Source of the DNA: a virus
IMG/VR virus record: IMGVR_UViG_3300017725_000058
Span: 1-26,673 of that record
Length of the DNA: 26,673 nt
Strand: one strand, 5' to 3'
The notes under the pieces are model-generated. The model ran no database searches, was not told the DNA's origin, and saw only the letters and a list, made by a program, of their open reading frames with translations. This document shows positions 13,788-18,434 of this stretch, one piece after another. The position numbers and the translations under genes were made by a program. How positions within the stretch are numbered: position 1 is the first letter of the stretch; every line of letters begins with the position of its first letter.

Positions 13788-13935
13788 ATACCTCTTGAGA
13801 TATCATGCCATTCTTCAAAGACTTCAAAGCTGATGCCTTGATAATTTTATTATAAAAATCTCCAGCCGTTTTTGTCTTATAGTTTTCGGCTATCTTATCT
13901 TCTCTATATTTATTTAAGTCTATTACATTACTCAT
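13762..13935 (-). CDS. Hypothetical protein, 57 aa
   Basis: A small basic helical protein (MSNVIDLNKYREDKIAENYK at the start, DSKYKDL at the end). AGGAG five bases before the ATG supports the start. A lysine-rich centre (KTKTAGDFYNKIIKAS) and a short C-terminal KNGMISQEVFDSKYK helix suggest a compact helical bundle. The end of the gene contains the internal promoter at 13759-13787. No family recognised. Confidence 0.6.
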   Translation of the reverse strand: MSNVIDLNKYREDKIAENYKTKTAGDFYNKIIKASALKSLKNGMISQEVFDSKYKDL

Positions 13936-13943
13936 AGCTTCTC

Positions 13944-14102
13944 CTAATGTATTGTAAAGTTTAATGTGTTAAGTAATACTTCTAGCTCATCTTTGAATGG
14001 TTGTAATTCAAATGGTACTTCACTATCAAACTGATGATGAAGTATAAAAGCTATGTCAATGAGAACATTTATCATGCTCTCATCAACATTAGAACTAAGC
14101 AT
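13944..14102 (-). CDS. Hypothetical acidic protein, 52 aa
   Basis: I chose the ATG at 14102 because AAAGGA lies nine bases upstream and the start overlaps the stop of the preceding gene; a TTG at 14126 or ATG at 14120 would extend it without a ribosome binding site. The protein begins MLSSNVDESMINVLIDIAFI, with a moderately hydrophobic helix (residues 10-20), then an acidic second helix (PFKDELEVLLNTLNF). It is probably soluble or peripherally membrane-bound. Unknown function. Confidence 0.6.
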   Translation of the reverse strand: MLSSNVDESMINVLIDIAFILHHQFDSEVPFELQPFKDELEVLLNTLNFTIH

Positions 14103-14262
14103 TGAAGTCTTTCCTTTCATGCTCAAGAACTGTAATCATATTACTTAACTGATTGCGTTTGTATTTCCATACCTCTTGCATGTAATTACTTTTGCATTTT
14201 CGTATTGGAATCAACAACTTATCTCGTTTTTGTTTTAAGATATTAATCCTAGATAATAGCAT
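14095..14262 (-). CDS. Small basic helical protein, 55 aa
   Basis: The start is the ATG at 14262, preceded by AGGAG at seven bases; an in-frame ATG at 14295 would place that ribosome binding site inside the gene. The protein (MLLSRINILKQKRDKLLIPI at the start) is rich in Lys, Arg and Leu and probably forms two helices. The C-terminal helix (NMITVLEHERKDFNA) is amphipathic. It overlaps the upstream membrane peptide gene by 28 bases and the downstream gene by 8. Function unknown. Confidence 0.6.
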   Translation of the reverse strand: MLLSRINILKQKRDKLLIPIRKCKSNYMQEVWKYKRNQLSNMITVLEHERKDFNA

Positions 14263-14387
14263 AAGCCTACTCCTATTGTTATAATTAATAAACATAATGA
14301 AAAGAATACCATGTCGTTGTAAAAGTTTCTTATGATTTTACATCTACGACAATAGCATTCGTCATGATATCGATATTCGTATTTCAT
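14235..14387 (-). CDS. Small membrane protein with CxCxxC motif, 50 aa
   Basis: The ATG at 14387 follows GGAGG at six bases and overlaps the upstream stop as ATGA. Residues 1-25 are polar and contain C11-Y-C13-x2-C16 within a basic stretch (CYCRRCKIIR), a possible metal site or redox group. Residues 27-49 are a single strongly hydrophobic segment (VFFSLCLLIITIGVGLCYY). By the positive-inside rule the basic N-terminus would stay in the cytoplasm. Small one-span phage proteins may be holin-like, exclusion or host-envelope factors; which applies here is unknown. Confidence 0.6.
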   Translation of the reverse strand: MKYEYRYHDECYCRRCKIIRNFYNDMVFFSLCLLIITIGVGLCYYLGLIS

Positions 14388-14479
14388 ATCATACCTCCAG
14401 TCATGTATCTAAAAGAATAGATTAGTAAACAAACATAGCCTACAAATAGTATGGCTAGTACATAATCTAAGTTAATCAT
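14384..14479 (-). CDS. Single-span membrane peptide, 31 aa
   Basis: A frame of 31 codons starting at an ATGA overlap with the previous peptide gene and ending in an ATGA overlap with the next. Residues 5-22 (DYVLAILFVGYVCLLIYS) form one hydrophobic segment, and the short tail RYMTGGMI is basic. Its last codons contain the GGAGG used by the next gene. There is no separate ribosome binding site, so it depends on coupled translation. Confidence 0.55.
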   Translation of the reverse strand: MINLDYVLAILFVGYVCLLIYSFRYMTGGMI

Positions 14480-14547
14480 ATGCCCACCATTGCTAAAACA
14501 AATAGGCATACTATTATAGTACAACTGTACAATATTAATAATGGCAT
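14476..14547 (-). CDS. Single-span membrane peptide, 23 aa
   Basis: A 23-codon frame (MPLLILYSCTIIVCLFVLAM and three more residues) that is hydrophobic from end to end. The start overlaps the stop of the zinc-ribbon gene as TAATG and the stop overlaps the next start as ATGA. The precise coupling at both ends is the main evidence that it is translated; length alone would not justify a call. Confidence 0.5.
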   Translation of the reverse strand: MPLLILYSCTIIVCLFVLAMVGI

Positions 14548-14789
14548 TATAATAACCCTTTCTTTCTAAAGTCTTTAGGCTCTACTGGTACATTATTAAA
14601 AGCCCTGTAAAATTCTTTAGCTACTTGGTCTAAGCCTAAAGGTTCTGGTTGAGTACAGCTAGGACAGTTTACCTGTACCTTTTCATAGTCATAAAAGTTT
14701 TCACCTTTATAAGTATGTGCTACTCTAGTTGATTGCATTTTAGTAATGTAGTGATTGCCACCACATTGTTTACATATTGATTCTGTCAT
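14547..14789 (-). CDS. Zinc-ribbon-like protein, 80 aa
   Basis: Two cysteine pairs, C6-x2-C9-G-G and C42-x2-C45, are spaced like a zinc ribbon, with beta-prone sequence between them (HYITKMQSTRVAHTY, then FYDYEKVQVN). The C-terminal half (LDQVAKEFYRAFNNVPVEPKDF) is helical. Such small zinc ribbons often bind nucleic acid or partner proteins. It starts four bases after the stop of a 16-codon membrane peptide and shares a TAATG with the following one, so it sits inside the membrane-peptide operon. Confidence 0.75.
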   Translation of the reverse strand: MTESICKQCGGNHYITKMQSTRVAHTYKGENFYDYEKVQVNCPSCTQPEPLGLDQVAKEFYRAFNNVPVEPKDFRKKGLL

Positions 14790-14792
14790 ACT

Positions 14793-14843
14793 CTATCCTA
14801 TGGATAGAAGTATCACAAAAATTATTAGTGATTCTATTGTCAT
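14793..14843 (-). CDS. Very short membrane peptide, 16 aa
   Basis: ATG at 14843 is preceded by AGGAG at five bases and opens a 16-codon frame, MTIESLIIFVILLSIG, which is hydrophobic from residue 5 onward. It lies directly downstream of a consensus promoter. The good ribosome binding site and hydrophobicity favour translation. Alternatively it is a leader frame that raises translation of the zinc-ribbon gene just downstream. Confidence 0.5.
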   Translation of the reverse strand: MTIESLIIFVILLSIG

Positions 14844-14877
14844 AACTTCTCCTATTAAGTTGTTGATATTATTACAA

Positions 14878-14906
14878 ATAATACCACCTTAGAGATGTTA
14901 TGTCAA
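14878..14906 (-). promoter_or_regulatory. Consensus promoter within the membrane-peptide operon
   Basis: TTGACA (14901-14906), 17 bases, TATTAT (14878-14883) on the minus strand. The -35 box begins two bases after the stop codon of the 33-residue peptide gene, with no spare sequence. The transcript would begin near 14871. Confidence 0.72.
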
Positions 14907-14907
14907 G

Positions 14908-15009
14908 CTATATAAATAGCACTGCAACAATACCAATGAATATAACAATCATAATAACTGATTGTATAAATGAGCAAAGCATTGTCAAAATATTTTTTTG
15001 TTCGGTCAT
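14908..15009 (-). CDS. Single-span membrane peptide, 33 aa, probably leaderless
   Basis: The frame starts at 15009, nine bases after the TATGAT of a strong promoter, so the mRNA leader would be about three bases or none; there is no Shine-Dalgarno. The peptide begins MTEQKNILTMLCSFIQ and continues with a long hydrophobic segment (SVIMIVIFIGIVAVLFI, residues 17-33) reaching the C-terminus. A short polar N-terminus plus one membrane span resembles toxin-like or holin-regulator peptides, but this is only a resemblance. Confidence 0.6.
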   Translation of the reverse strand: MTEQKNILTMLCSFIQSVIMIVIFIGIVAVLFI

Positions 15010-15018
15010 AATGAGGCT

Positions 15019-15047
15019 ATCATAAACCTATCATAAGTATATGTCAA
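15019..15047 (-). promoter_or_regulatory. Lead promoter of the membrane-peptide operon
   Basis: TTGACA (15042-15047), 17 bases, TATGAT (15019-15024) on the minus strand. A weaker tandem candidate lies upstream: TTGACA (15086-15091), 18 bases, TATGCT (15062-15067). Confidence 0.7.
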
Positions 15048-15124
15048 GTGCATTAGCTATGAGCATAGCGACAGCAGGTAAAATCTGTCAATTTTTTTTG
15101 ATTTTTTTTGAGGTAAATTTATGA

Positions 15125-15150
15125 GTACCTATATCAGAATGATATATATA
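15125..15150. repeat. 26-bp repeat copy 1 with inverted repeat (operator-like)
   Basis: GTACCTATATCAG followed by AATGATATATATA. The core ATATCA-GAA-TGATAT is an inverted repeat with 6-base arms. A second copy lies at 16371-16396 and matches at 23 of the first 25 bases. The two copies flank the gene at 15333-16130. Copy 1 lies between the divergent promoters of this region. Confidence 0.75.
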
Positions 15151-15246
15151 AATTTGAAAGCTAGTAAATAAAGGGTATTGAAAACATTAGATAATTTAGG
15201 GAATTAATTCCTTGATTTATCCAATGAAATCAATGACTTAGATTTA

Positions 15247-15274
15247 TTGACTTAGGTGTTTATATGTTTATAAT
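15247..15274 (+). promoter_or_regulatory. Promoter for the orphan gene at 15333
   Basis: TTGACT (15247-15252), 16 bases, TATAAT (15269-15274) on the plus strand. Transcription from about 15281 leaves a 50-base AT-rich leader with AAGGA before the ATG at 15333. Confidence 0.7.
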
Positions 15275-15332
15275 CATGGGTAATTGATTCGCAATTATGC
15301 AAATCAAAATTTAATAAAAGGAAAATAAAAAT

Positions 15333-16130
15333 ATGACTACAATTAAATCAGACTTAAAAACATTATTAATTAATAATTTAAAAGACATTAATAATGCAAG
15401 TTCGCCACTAACAATTAATAATTTAGTGTTAGCAATGAATAATGAAACCAATGATGTATTTAAAAAAGAAATTTTTGATGCTGAAAAGGTGAAGGACTAT
15501 TGCTGGAATTTGGCAAGTTATGCAGGTCAAGTAAAGGATAAACTTGGTTTCATTACTTCTGACAGAAACAAATTATTTGAAGATAATGTATTGAGGGCAA
15601 TTTCAGTATATAAAGAAAAAATAATTAAAGGTGGTGAAAGTAAAATTCAATTTAAAGAAAAATCTTTTATTGTAAAACTTGCTGACTATAAACCAGAACA
15701 TAAGGACTTAAAAAAATCACCTAATAAAATGGTTAAGTTGCCACTTAGTGAATTAGTAAATTTTGCTGATGAATCAATAACTGGTGTAAAGAAAACTAAG
15801 GGAACAGTTGCCAAGCCTATATTTAGTGAAGTTGTTTTTAATGCTGTTGAAGATTTTAAACATGCAATTTGTAAGGGTACGCAATTAAATACTTACGATA
15901 AAGCGACAAATACTTATGGGTTTAATTATGAAACTTTCATTGATAAATTTGATGACCATGTAGTGAAAGATTTAAACAGCATGAAAGATTTCATTGAGTT
16001 ATTACTTGATGTAAATGAAACAGCAATTGCTGAAGCAACTGAAGATGGCAATGTGAAAGTAGATAAAGAAATATCAGATGTTCATGTAGTAGAATTTAAG
16101 CCATTCGCTAAAATGTTTAAAGCAAGTTAA
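15333..16130 (+). CDS. Orphan AT-rich gene, 265 aa
   Basis: A soluble Lys/Asp/Asn-rich protein of unknown family. The first 75 residues are helical (SDLKTLLINNLKDINNASS; VKDYCWNLASYAGQVKDKLG). The middle contains a Lys-rich segment (KPEHKDLKKSPNKMVKLPL) and the C-terminal third is acidic and helical (DHVVKDLNSMKDFIELLLD). Its DNA is visibly more AT-rich than its neighbours, with A or T in most third positions. It has its own promoter and terminator and is bracketed by two repeats. It behaves like an inserted single-gene cassette or a self-regulated gene; it has no helix-turn-helix I can identify with confidence. Confidence 0.8.
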   Translation: MTTIKSDLKTLLINNLKDINNASSPLTINNLVLAMNNETNDVFKKEIFDAEKVKDYCWNLASYAGQVKDKLGFITSDRNKLFEDNVLRAISVYKEKIIKGGESKIQFKEKSFIVKLADYKPEHKDLKKSPNKMVKLPLSELVNFADESITGVKKTKGTVAKPIFSEVVFNAVEDFKHAICKGTQLNTYDKATNTYGFNYETFIDKFDDHVVKDLNSMKDFIELLLDVNETAIAEATEDGNVKVDKEISDVHVVEFKPFAKMFKAS

Positions 16131-16151
16131 GTTTTAAATAATAAAACAATC

Positions 16152-16185
16152 AAAGCCCTTTCATTAATTTGTTAGGGCTTTTTTT
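16152..16185 (+). terminator. Rho-independent terminator
   Basis: AAAGCCCT (16152-16159) pairs with AGGGCTTT (16174-16181) over a 14-base loop, followed by T's to 16185. It ends the transcript of the 265-residue gene. Confidence 0.9.
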
Positions 16186-16370
16186 GTGCCTAGATTTTAA
16201 CGCCAATATTTTCAAAGTACCCAGCTTGTTTTTACAAGAACAACGCCATGCACATTTTAATAGTTGCCATTGGTGGTTTCCATAGTTCCCATAAGATACG
16301 CTTTCATAGTTGCTCTAAGTTTTAAAATAATTGAAACCATAAAAGAATTTTTATTATTATTTTTTCAGGT
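16186..16370. other. Gene-free stretch without clear elements
   Basis: No credible gene, promoter or strong fold was seen here. It has a small CTTGT/ACAAG hairpin near 16225 and a few CATAGTT repeats. It lies between the terminator and repeat copy 2. Confidence 0.5.
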
Positions 16371-16404
16371 GTACCTATATCAGCTTGATATATATCATTC
16401 TGAC
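16371..16404. repeat. 26-bp repeat copy 2 with an added inverted half
   Basis: GTACCTATATCAG followed by CTTGATATATATC repeats copy 1 at 15125. The sequence continues into TATCATTCTGA, the reverse complement of the TCAGAATGATA found in copy 1, so this site carries both orientations of the motif. It lies just beyond the U-tract of the second candidate RNA. Confidence 0.7.
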
Positions 16405-16410
16405 TGTACC

Positions 16411-16624
16411 AAAAAAATATATGTAGGGATTTCAATAGGATAGGTGCAGGGGGCTAGGGGGGTACGTGCTATATCCTATACGCCATAGCTGGAAAATTAC
16501 TAAAAAAGCATGGTAACCACTTAGGTGGCCACATTAGTATGGTACCTGTAGGGGTCCCACACCCATAAGTGAGTCCCTAATAGTAAATTTAGGTAATACA
16601 TATAGGGGCCTGGGGGGAGGCCTT
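16411..16624 (-). ncRNA. Second candidate structured noncoding RNA (about 214 nt)
   Basis: No gene is found in this stretch on either strand, yet a perfect consensus promoter faces into it on the minus strand and it ends in seven U's (16411-16417). Lines counted here are 45-52% G+C, above the AT-rich genes around it. Predicted helices include GGCCT/AGGCC closing a C6 loop at the 5' end, CCTAA/TTAGG, an 8-bp GTGGCCAC/GTGGTTAC hairpin with a CTAA loop (about 16514-16533), and a perfect 8-bp ATAGGATA/TATCCTAT helix around a C-rich loop (about 16435-16480). GCTAT/ATAGC offers an alternative to the last. C-rich loops could pair with G-rich ribosome binding sites. No known family was recognised. 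Confidence 0.6.
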
Positions 16625-16630
16625 AATACC

Positions 16631-16659
16631 ATTATACACCCTGAATGCGATTCTGTCAA
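16631..16659 (-). promoter_or_regulatory. Perfect consensus promoter for the second candidate RNA
   Basis: TTGACA (16654-16659), 17 bases, TATAAT (16631-16636) on the minus strand: no mismatch to the sigma-70 consensus. The start would be near 16624. No coding start exists within several hundred bases in this direction. Confidence 0.8.
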
Positions 16660-16697
16660 CAACAAAATAAATAATCTAAATAAAACAAATAAATGTA

Positions 16698-16726
16698 TTG
16701 ACAGAATTGCTATATGTGTGTATAAT
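16698..16726 (+). promoter_or_regulatory. Perfect consensus late promoter
   Basis: TTGACA (16698-16703), 17 bases, TATAAT (16721-16726) on the plus strand, divergent from the promoter at 16631-16659. It begins the rightward run of small genes, terminase, portal and structural genes. Transcription would start near 16733. Confidence 0.85.
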
Positions 16727-16823
16727 AGATAGATATACAGTAGTTACCAACGGGTCACACAGATATATAACGAAAACAACCAAGGACATTCACGGAAACT
16801 ACTGGTTTTTAAGGAAAAATTAC

Positions 16824-17003
16824 ATGGGAATCAGACAAATACACGGATCTATAGGCAAAGAGATGATCAATGGCAAGTTTTATAGCATGCCACAAGAGCA
16901 ATATAATCAAATATTTGGTAAAAAAAATAAAAAAACTAAGGAGAATAGCTATGTACGGAGCAATGAAACCAAAAAAACCAATGAAAAAAGTAAAAAAGAC
17001 TAA
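16824..17003 (+). CDS. Small basic protein, 59 aa
   Basis: The first gene after the late promoter. I placed the start at the ATG at 16824, with AAGGA eight bases upstream. The same frame is open back to 16698, but that extension would run through the promoter and has no ATG, GTG or TTG after the predicted transcription start. The protein starts MGIRQIHGSIGKEMINGKFY and ends in a lysine- and asparagine-rich tail. The upstream in-frame codons look protein-like (GNYWFLRKN), so a longer form with an unusual start cannot be excluded. Unknown function. Confidence 0.55.
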   Translation: MGIRQIHGSIGKEMINGKFYSMPQEQYNQIFGKKNKKTKENSYVRSNETKKTNEKSKKD

Positions 17004-17037
17004 GAAAAAAGTTAAAAAACCTATGAAAGGTTACTAA
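16951..17037 (+). CDS. Lysine-rich peptide, 28 aa
   Basis: AAGGAG seven bases before the ATG opens a 28-codon frame in which about half the residues are lysine (MYGAMKPKKPMKKVKKTKKK at its start, ending KPMKGY). It overlaps the previous gene in another frame. Such peptides precede terminase genes in related marine phages and may bind DNA or act as capsid cement or charge neutralisers; this is inference. Confidence 0.5.
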   Translation: MYGAMKPKKPMKKVKKTKKKVKKPMKGY

Positions 17038-17041
17038 CCAC

Positions 17042-17137
17042 ATGAAGTCTAAGAGTTATCCAAAGAAAACTAAGAAGAAAAGTAAGAAAAAAACTAAGAA
17101 GTCCTCTAAAAAGGGACTATTAATAGTTATATCGTAA
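17042..17137 (+). CDS. Lysine-rich peptide with hydrophobic end, 31 aa
   Basis: A 31-codon frame four bases after the previous stop, with KKTKKKSKKKTKKSSKK in its centre and a hydrophobic GLLIVIS tail. It has no clear ribosome binding site of its own and probably relies on re-initiation. The strongly biased composition matches its neighbours. Unknown function. Confidence 0.45.
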   Translation: MKSKSYPKKTKKKSKKKTKKSSKKGLLIVIS

Positions 17138-17253
17138 TGACTTTTTCTGAATTAACAGATATACTTAATAAAAAATCTAAGGAGCAAGCCCATGCAACTA
17201 GACAACGGACTCGGACTAACTACAGAAACAGAAAAAAAACCAGCAGGCTGTAA
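17137..17253 (+). CDS. Possible basic peptide, 38 aa
   Basis: This frame starts in a TAATG overlap with the previous stop and encodes MTFSELTDILNKKSKEQAHA followed by an Arg-rich tail. It overlaps the next gene by about 60 bases in another frame. The TAATG coupling is the only support; the overlapping Cys-rich gene has a better start signal, so this is uncertain. Confidence 0.35.
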   Translation: MTFSELTDILNKKSKEQAHATRQRTRTNYRNRKKTSRL

Positions 17254-17362
17254 GAACTGCAACCATAGTTGCCATTGTGGTAACAATGGTGTTTGTGTAT
17301 CATGTGAATGTGCAAACTGTGAGCATAATGCATTAGATGAATTTTATAATAACTTAAAGTAA
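17192..17362 (+). CDS. Cysteine-rich metal-binding protein, 56 aa
   Basis: AAGGAG seven bases before the ATG supports the start. After a short polar N-terminus, residues 20-43 contain eight cysteines, C20-x2-C23-x3-C27-x-C29-x5-C35-x2-C38-x-C40-x2-C43, with histidines at 25, 28 and 45. The density suggests metal binding: either two zinc knuckles or a metallothionein-like cluster. The tail is acidic and helical (NALDEFYNNLK). Its place among virion-associated small genes suggests a role late in infection. Specific homologues were not recognised. Confidence 0.7.
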   Translation: MQLDNGLGLTTETEKKPAGCKNCNHSCHCGNNGVCVSCECANCEHNALDEFYNNLK

Positions 17363-17363
17363 T

Positions 17364-17546
17364 ATGGCAAAATCTAAAAGTACAGTAAATAAAGCAGGTA
17401 ACTATACTCAGCCTGGAAAAAGAAAACAGATATTTAATAGAATTAAAGCCCAAGCATCTCACGGTACTGGTGCAGGCAAGTGGTCAGCTCGTAAGGCACA
17501 AGCTTTAGCCAAAGCATATAAAAAAGCAGGCGGAGGATATAAGTAA
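17364..17546 (+). CDS. DUF5872-like small basic protein, 60 aa
   Basis: A basic protein ending in the recognisable pattern GAGKWSARKAQALAKAYKKAGGGYK, given here as GKWSARKAQALAKAYK plus KAGGGY. This W-S-A-R-K-A-Q-x-L-A block is common in small proteins of marine phages and large viruses (DUF5872-like). The family's role is unknown; basic charge and virion-region location suggest DNA or capsid association. The start lies one base after the previous stop and has no strong ribosome binding site, so translation is probably coupled. Confidence 0.72.
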   Translation: MAKSKSTVNKAGNYTQPGKRKQIFNRIKAQASHGTGAGKWSARKAQALAKAYKKAGGGYK

Positions 17547-17680
17547 TGCTTAAAGGTAAACAAAAAAAATTAGATAAGAATAGAGATGGTAAAATCTCAA
17601 AAGTAGACTTTACACTATTAAAGAAAAAGAAAAATAATGGCACTAGCAAAAAGTCAAAAAAGCCTAAAGTCTTGGGGTAA
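17546..17680 (+). CDS. Single EF-hand protein, 44 aa
   Basis: This frame starts in a TAATG overlap, with GGAGG nine bases upstream. Residues 10-21 read DKNRDGKISKVD, a canonical 12-residue EF-hand calcium loop: D1, N3, D5, G6, I8, S9 and D12. The rest is lysine-rich. EF-hands normally work in pairs, so a single loop may dimerise or bind calcium, which is abundant in seawater, at the virion surface. The last 44 bases overlap the next gene in another frame. Confidence 0.65.
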   Translation: MLKGKQKKLDKNRDGKISKVDFTLLKKKKNNGTSKKSKKPKVLG

Positions 17681-17885
17681 ACAAAAATGGCGAACTAAGT
17701 CAGGGAAAAAATCTTCTGTGACTGGTGAACGCTACCTTCCTGAAAAGGCAATCAAAGCATTATCTGCTGCAGAATATGCTGCGACCACAAAGGCAAAAAG
17801 AAAAGCTAAAGCTAAAGGTAAACAAGTTTCAAAACAACCAAAAAATATTGCAAAAAAAGTAAAAAAATATAGAAAGATATCATAA
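17637..17885 (+). CDS. Small basic phage protein (WRTKSGK...TGERYLP family), 82 aa
   Basis: The N-terminal half reads SLKSWGKQKWRTKSGKKSS and TGERYLPEKAIKALS, a pattern I know from small proteins next to terminase genes in marine phages. The C-terminal half is Ala/Lys-rich and probably a long helix. It is highly basic, with no membrane segment. It overlaps the EF-hand gene upstream and shares a TAATG with the next gene. The biochemical role is unknown. Confidence 0.72.
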   Translation: MALAKSQKSLKSWGKQKWRTKSGKKSSVTGERYLPEKAIKALSAAEYAATTKAKRKAKAKGKQVSKQPKNIAKKVKKYRKIS

Positions 17886-18046
17886 TGAAAGGCGTAAAGC
17901 ACTACACAAAAGACGGTAAAGAATGGAAAGGTGCTACGCACAAAATGCCTAATGGTAAGTTGCATACAGGCAAAAGCCATAGTAAAAATAGTAAACCTTT
18001 AGTACATAAAAAAGATATTAAAAAGAAAAAAACTAAGAAGGCATAA
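17885..18046 (+). CDS. Small basic phage protein (HKMPNGxxHTGKxH family), 53 aa
   Basis: The frame starts in a TAATG overlap. The sequence VKHYTKDGKEWKGATHKMPN, followed by GKLHTGKSH, matches a recurrent small phage protein with a HYxxDG-x-W-x-G-x-THKMP-x-G core. The end is lysine-rich (KKDIKKKKTKKA). The conserved His and Gly residues suggest a folded beta element, perhaps metal-binding. Too short for many gene finders, but the recurrent core makes it credible. Confidence 0.7.
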   Translation: MKGVKHYTKDGKEWKGATHKMPNGKLHTGKSHSKNSKPLVHKKDIKKKKTKKA

Positions 18047-18049
18047 GGC

Positions 18050-18316
18050 ATGGCTAAGTCAGCAGCATGGACTAGAAAAGAAGGTAAGAATCCAAAGGGT
18101 GGATTAAATGCTAAAGGCCGTGCAAGCTATAATAAAGGCAAGACTAAGACTGGCAAAAAAAGAAACCTTAAAGCACCAAGTAAAGTAAAAGGTAATCCAA
18201 GAAGAGCCTCATTCTGTGCAAGAATGAAAGGGATGAAAAAGAAATTGACCTCTGCTAAAACAGCAAGAGATCCTGATTCAAGAATAAACAAATCATTAAG
18301 AGCATGGAATTGCTAA
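18050..18316 (+). CDS. DUF6321-like protein, 88 aa
   Basis: The protein has the full pattern of this small phage family: SAAWTRKEGKNPKGGLNAKG at residues 4-23, a basic linker, then RRASFCARMKGMKKKLTSAK and ARDPDSRINKSLRAWNC at the end. Nearly every residue of the C-terminal block is conserved in relatives I recall. The function is unknown; strong basicity and position before the terminase genes suggest DNA binding or packaging support. The start is three bases after the upstream stop. Confidence 0.82.
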   Translation: MAKSAAWTRKEGKNPKGGLNAKGRASYNKGKTKTGKKRNLKAPSKVKGNPRRASFCARMKGMKKKLTSAKTARDPDSRINKSLRAWNC

Positions 18317-18326
18317 AGGAGAATAA

Positions 18327-18434
18327 ATGGAAAAATTAATGTGGATTAAAGATAAAATTATGGCTATGCCAAAGCATAAACAAATTGCTTTAGGTATTGC
18401 TGTTATCGCAGTAATAATTGTTGTATGCTTCTAG
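18327..18434 (+). CDS. Small single-span membrane protein, 35 aa
   Basis: AAGGAG seven bases before the ATG marks the start. The first 19 residues are polar/basic (MEKLMWIKDKIMAMPKHKQI), followed by one membrane segment, ALGIAVIAVIIVVCF, at the C-terminus. Similar WxKD-x-I-x-MPKH peptides occur near the terminase genes of marine phages. The span and late position would suit a holin-type or envelope-targeted role, but one span with no following charge is not diagnostic. It overlaps the terminase gene by ten bases. Confidence 0.65.
   Translation: MEKLMWIKDKIMAMPKHKQIALGIAVIAVIIVVCF

Larger units (their letters stand above)
15048..15332. other. Gap between divergent promoters
   Basis: No gene is seen. 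The gap holds the tandem minus-strand promoters at its left, two runs of T8 (15093-15111), repeat copy 1 (15125-15150), and the plus-strand promoter at 15247-15274. A 16-codon plus-strand frame at 15121, with GAGG upstream, was noted but not accepted as a gene. Confidence 0.6.

Noticed and set aside
15121-15171. Sixteen-codon plus-strand frame with GAGG upstream
   Set aside because: It falls on the inverted-repeat motif, has no plus-strand promoter before it and has no useful composition.
16698-16823. Upstream extension of the 59-residue gene starting at a TTG at 16698
   Set aside because: The TTG is the first half of a perfect -35 box and the extension spans the -10 box. The predicted RNA starts downstream of it, and no usual start codon lies between the RNA start and 16824.
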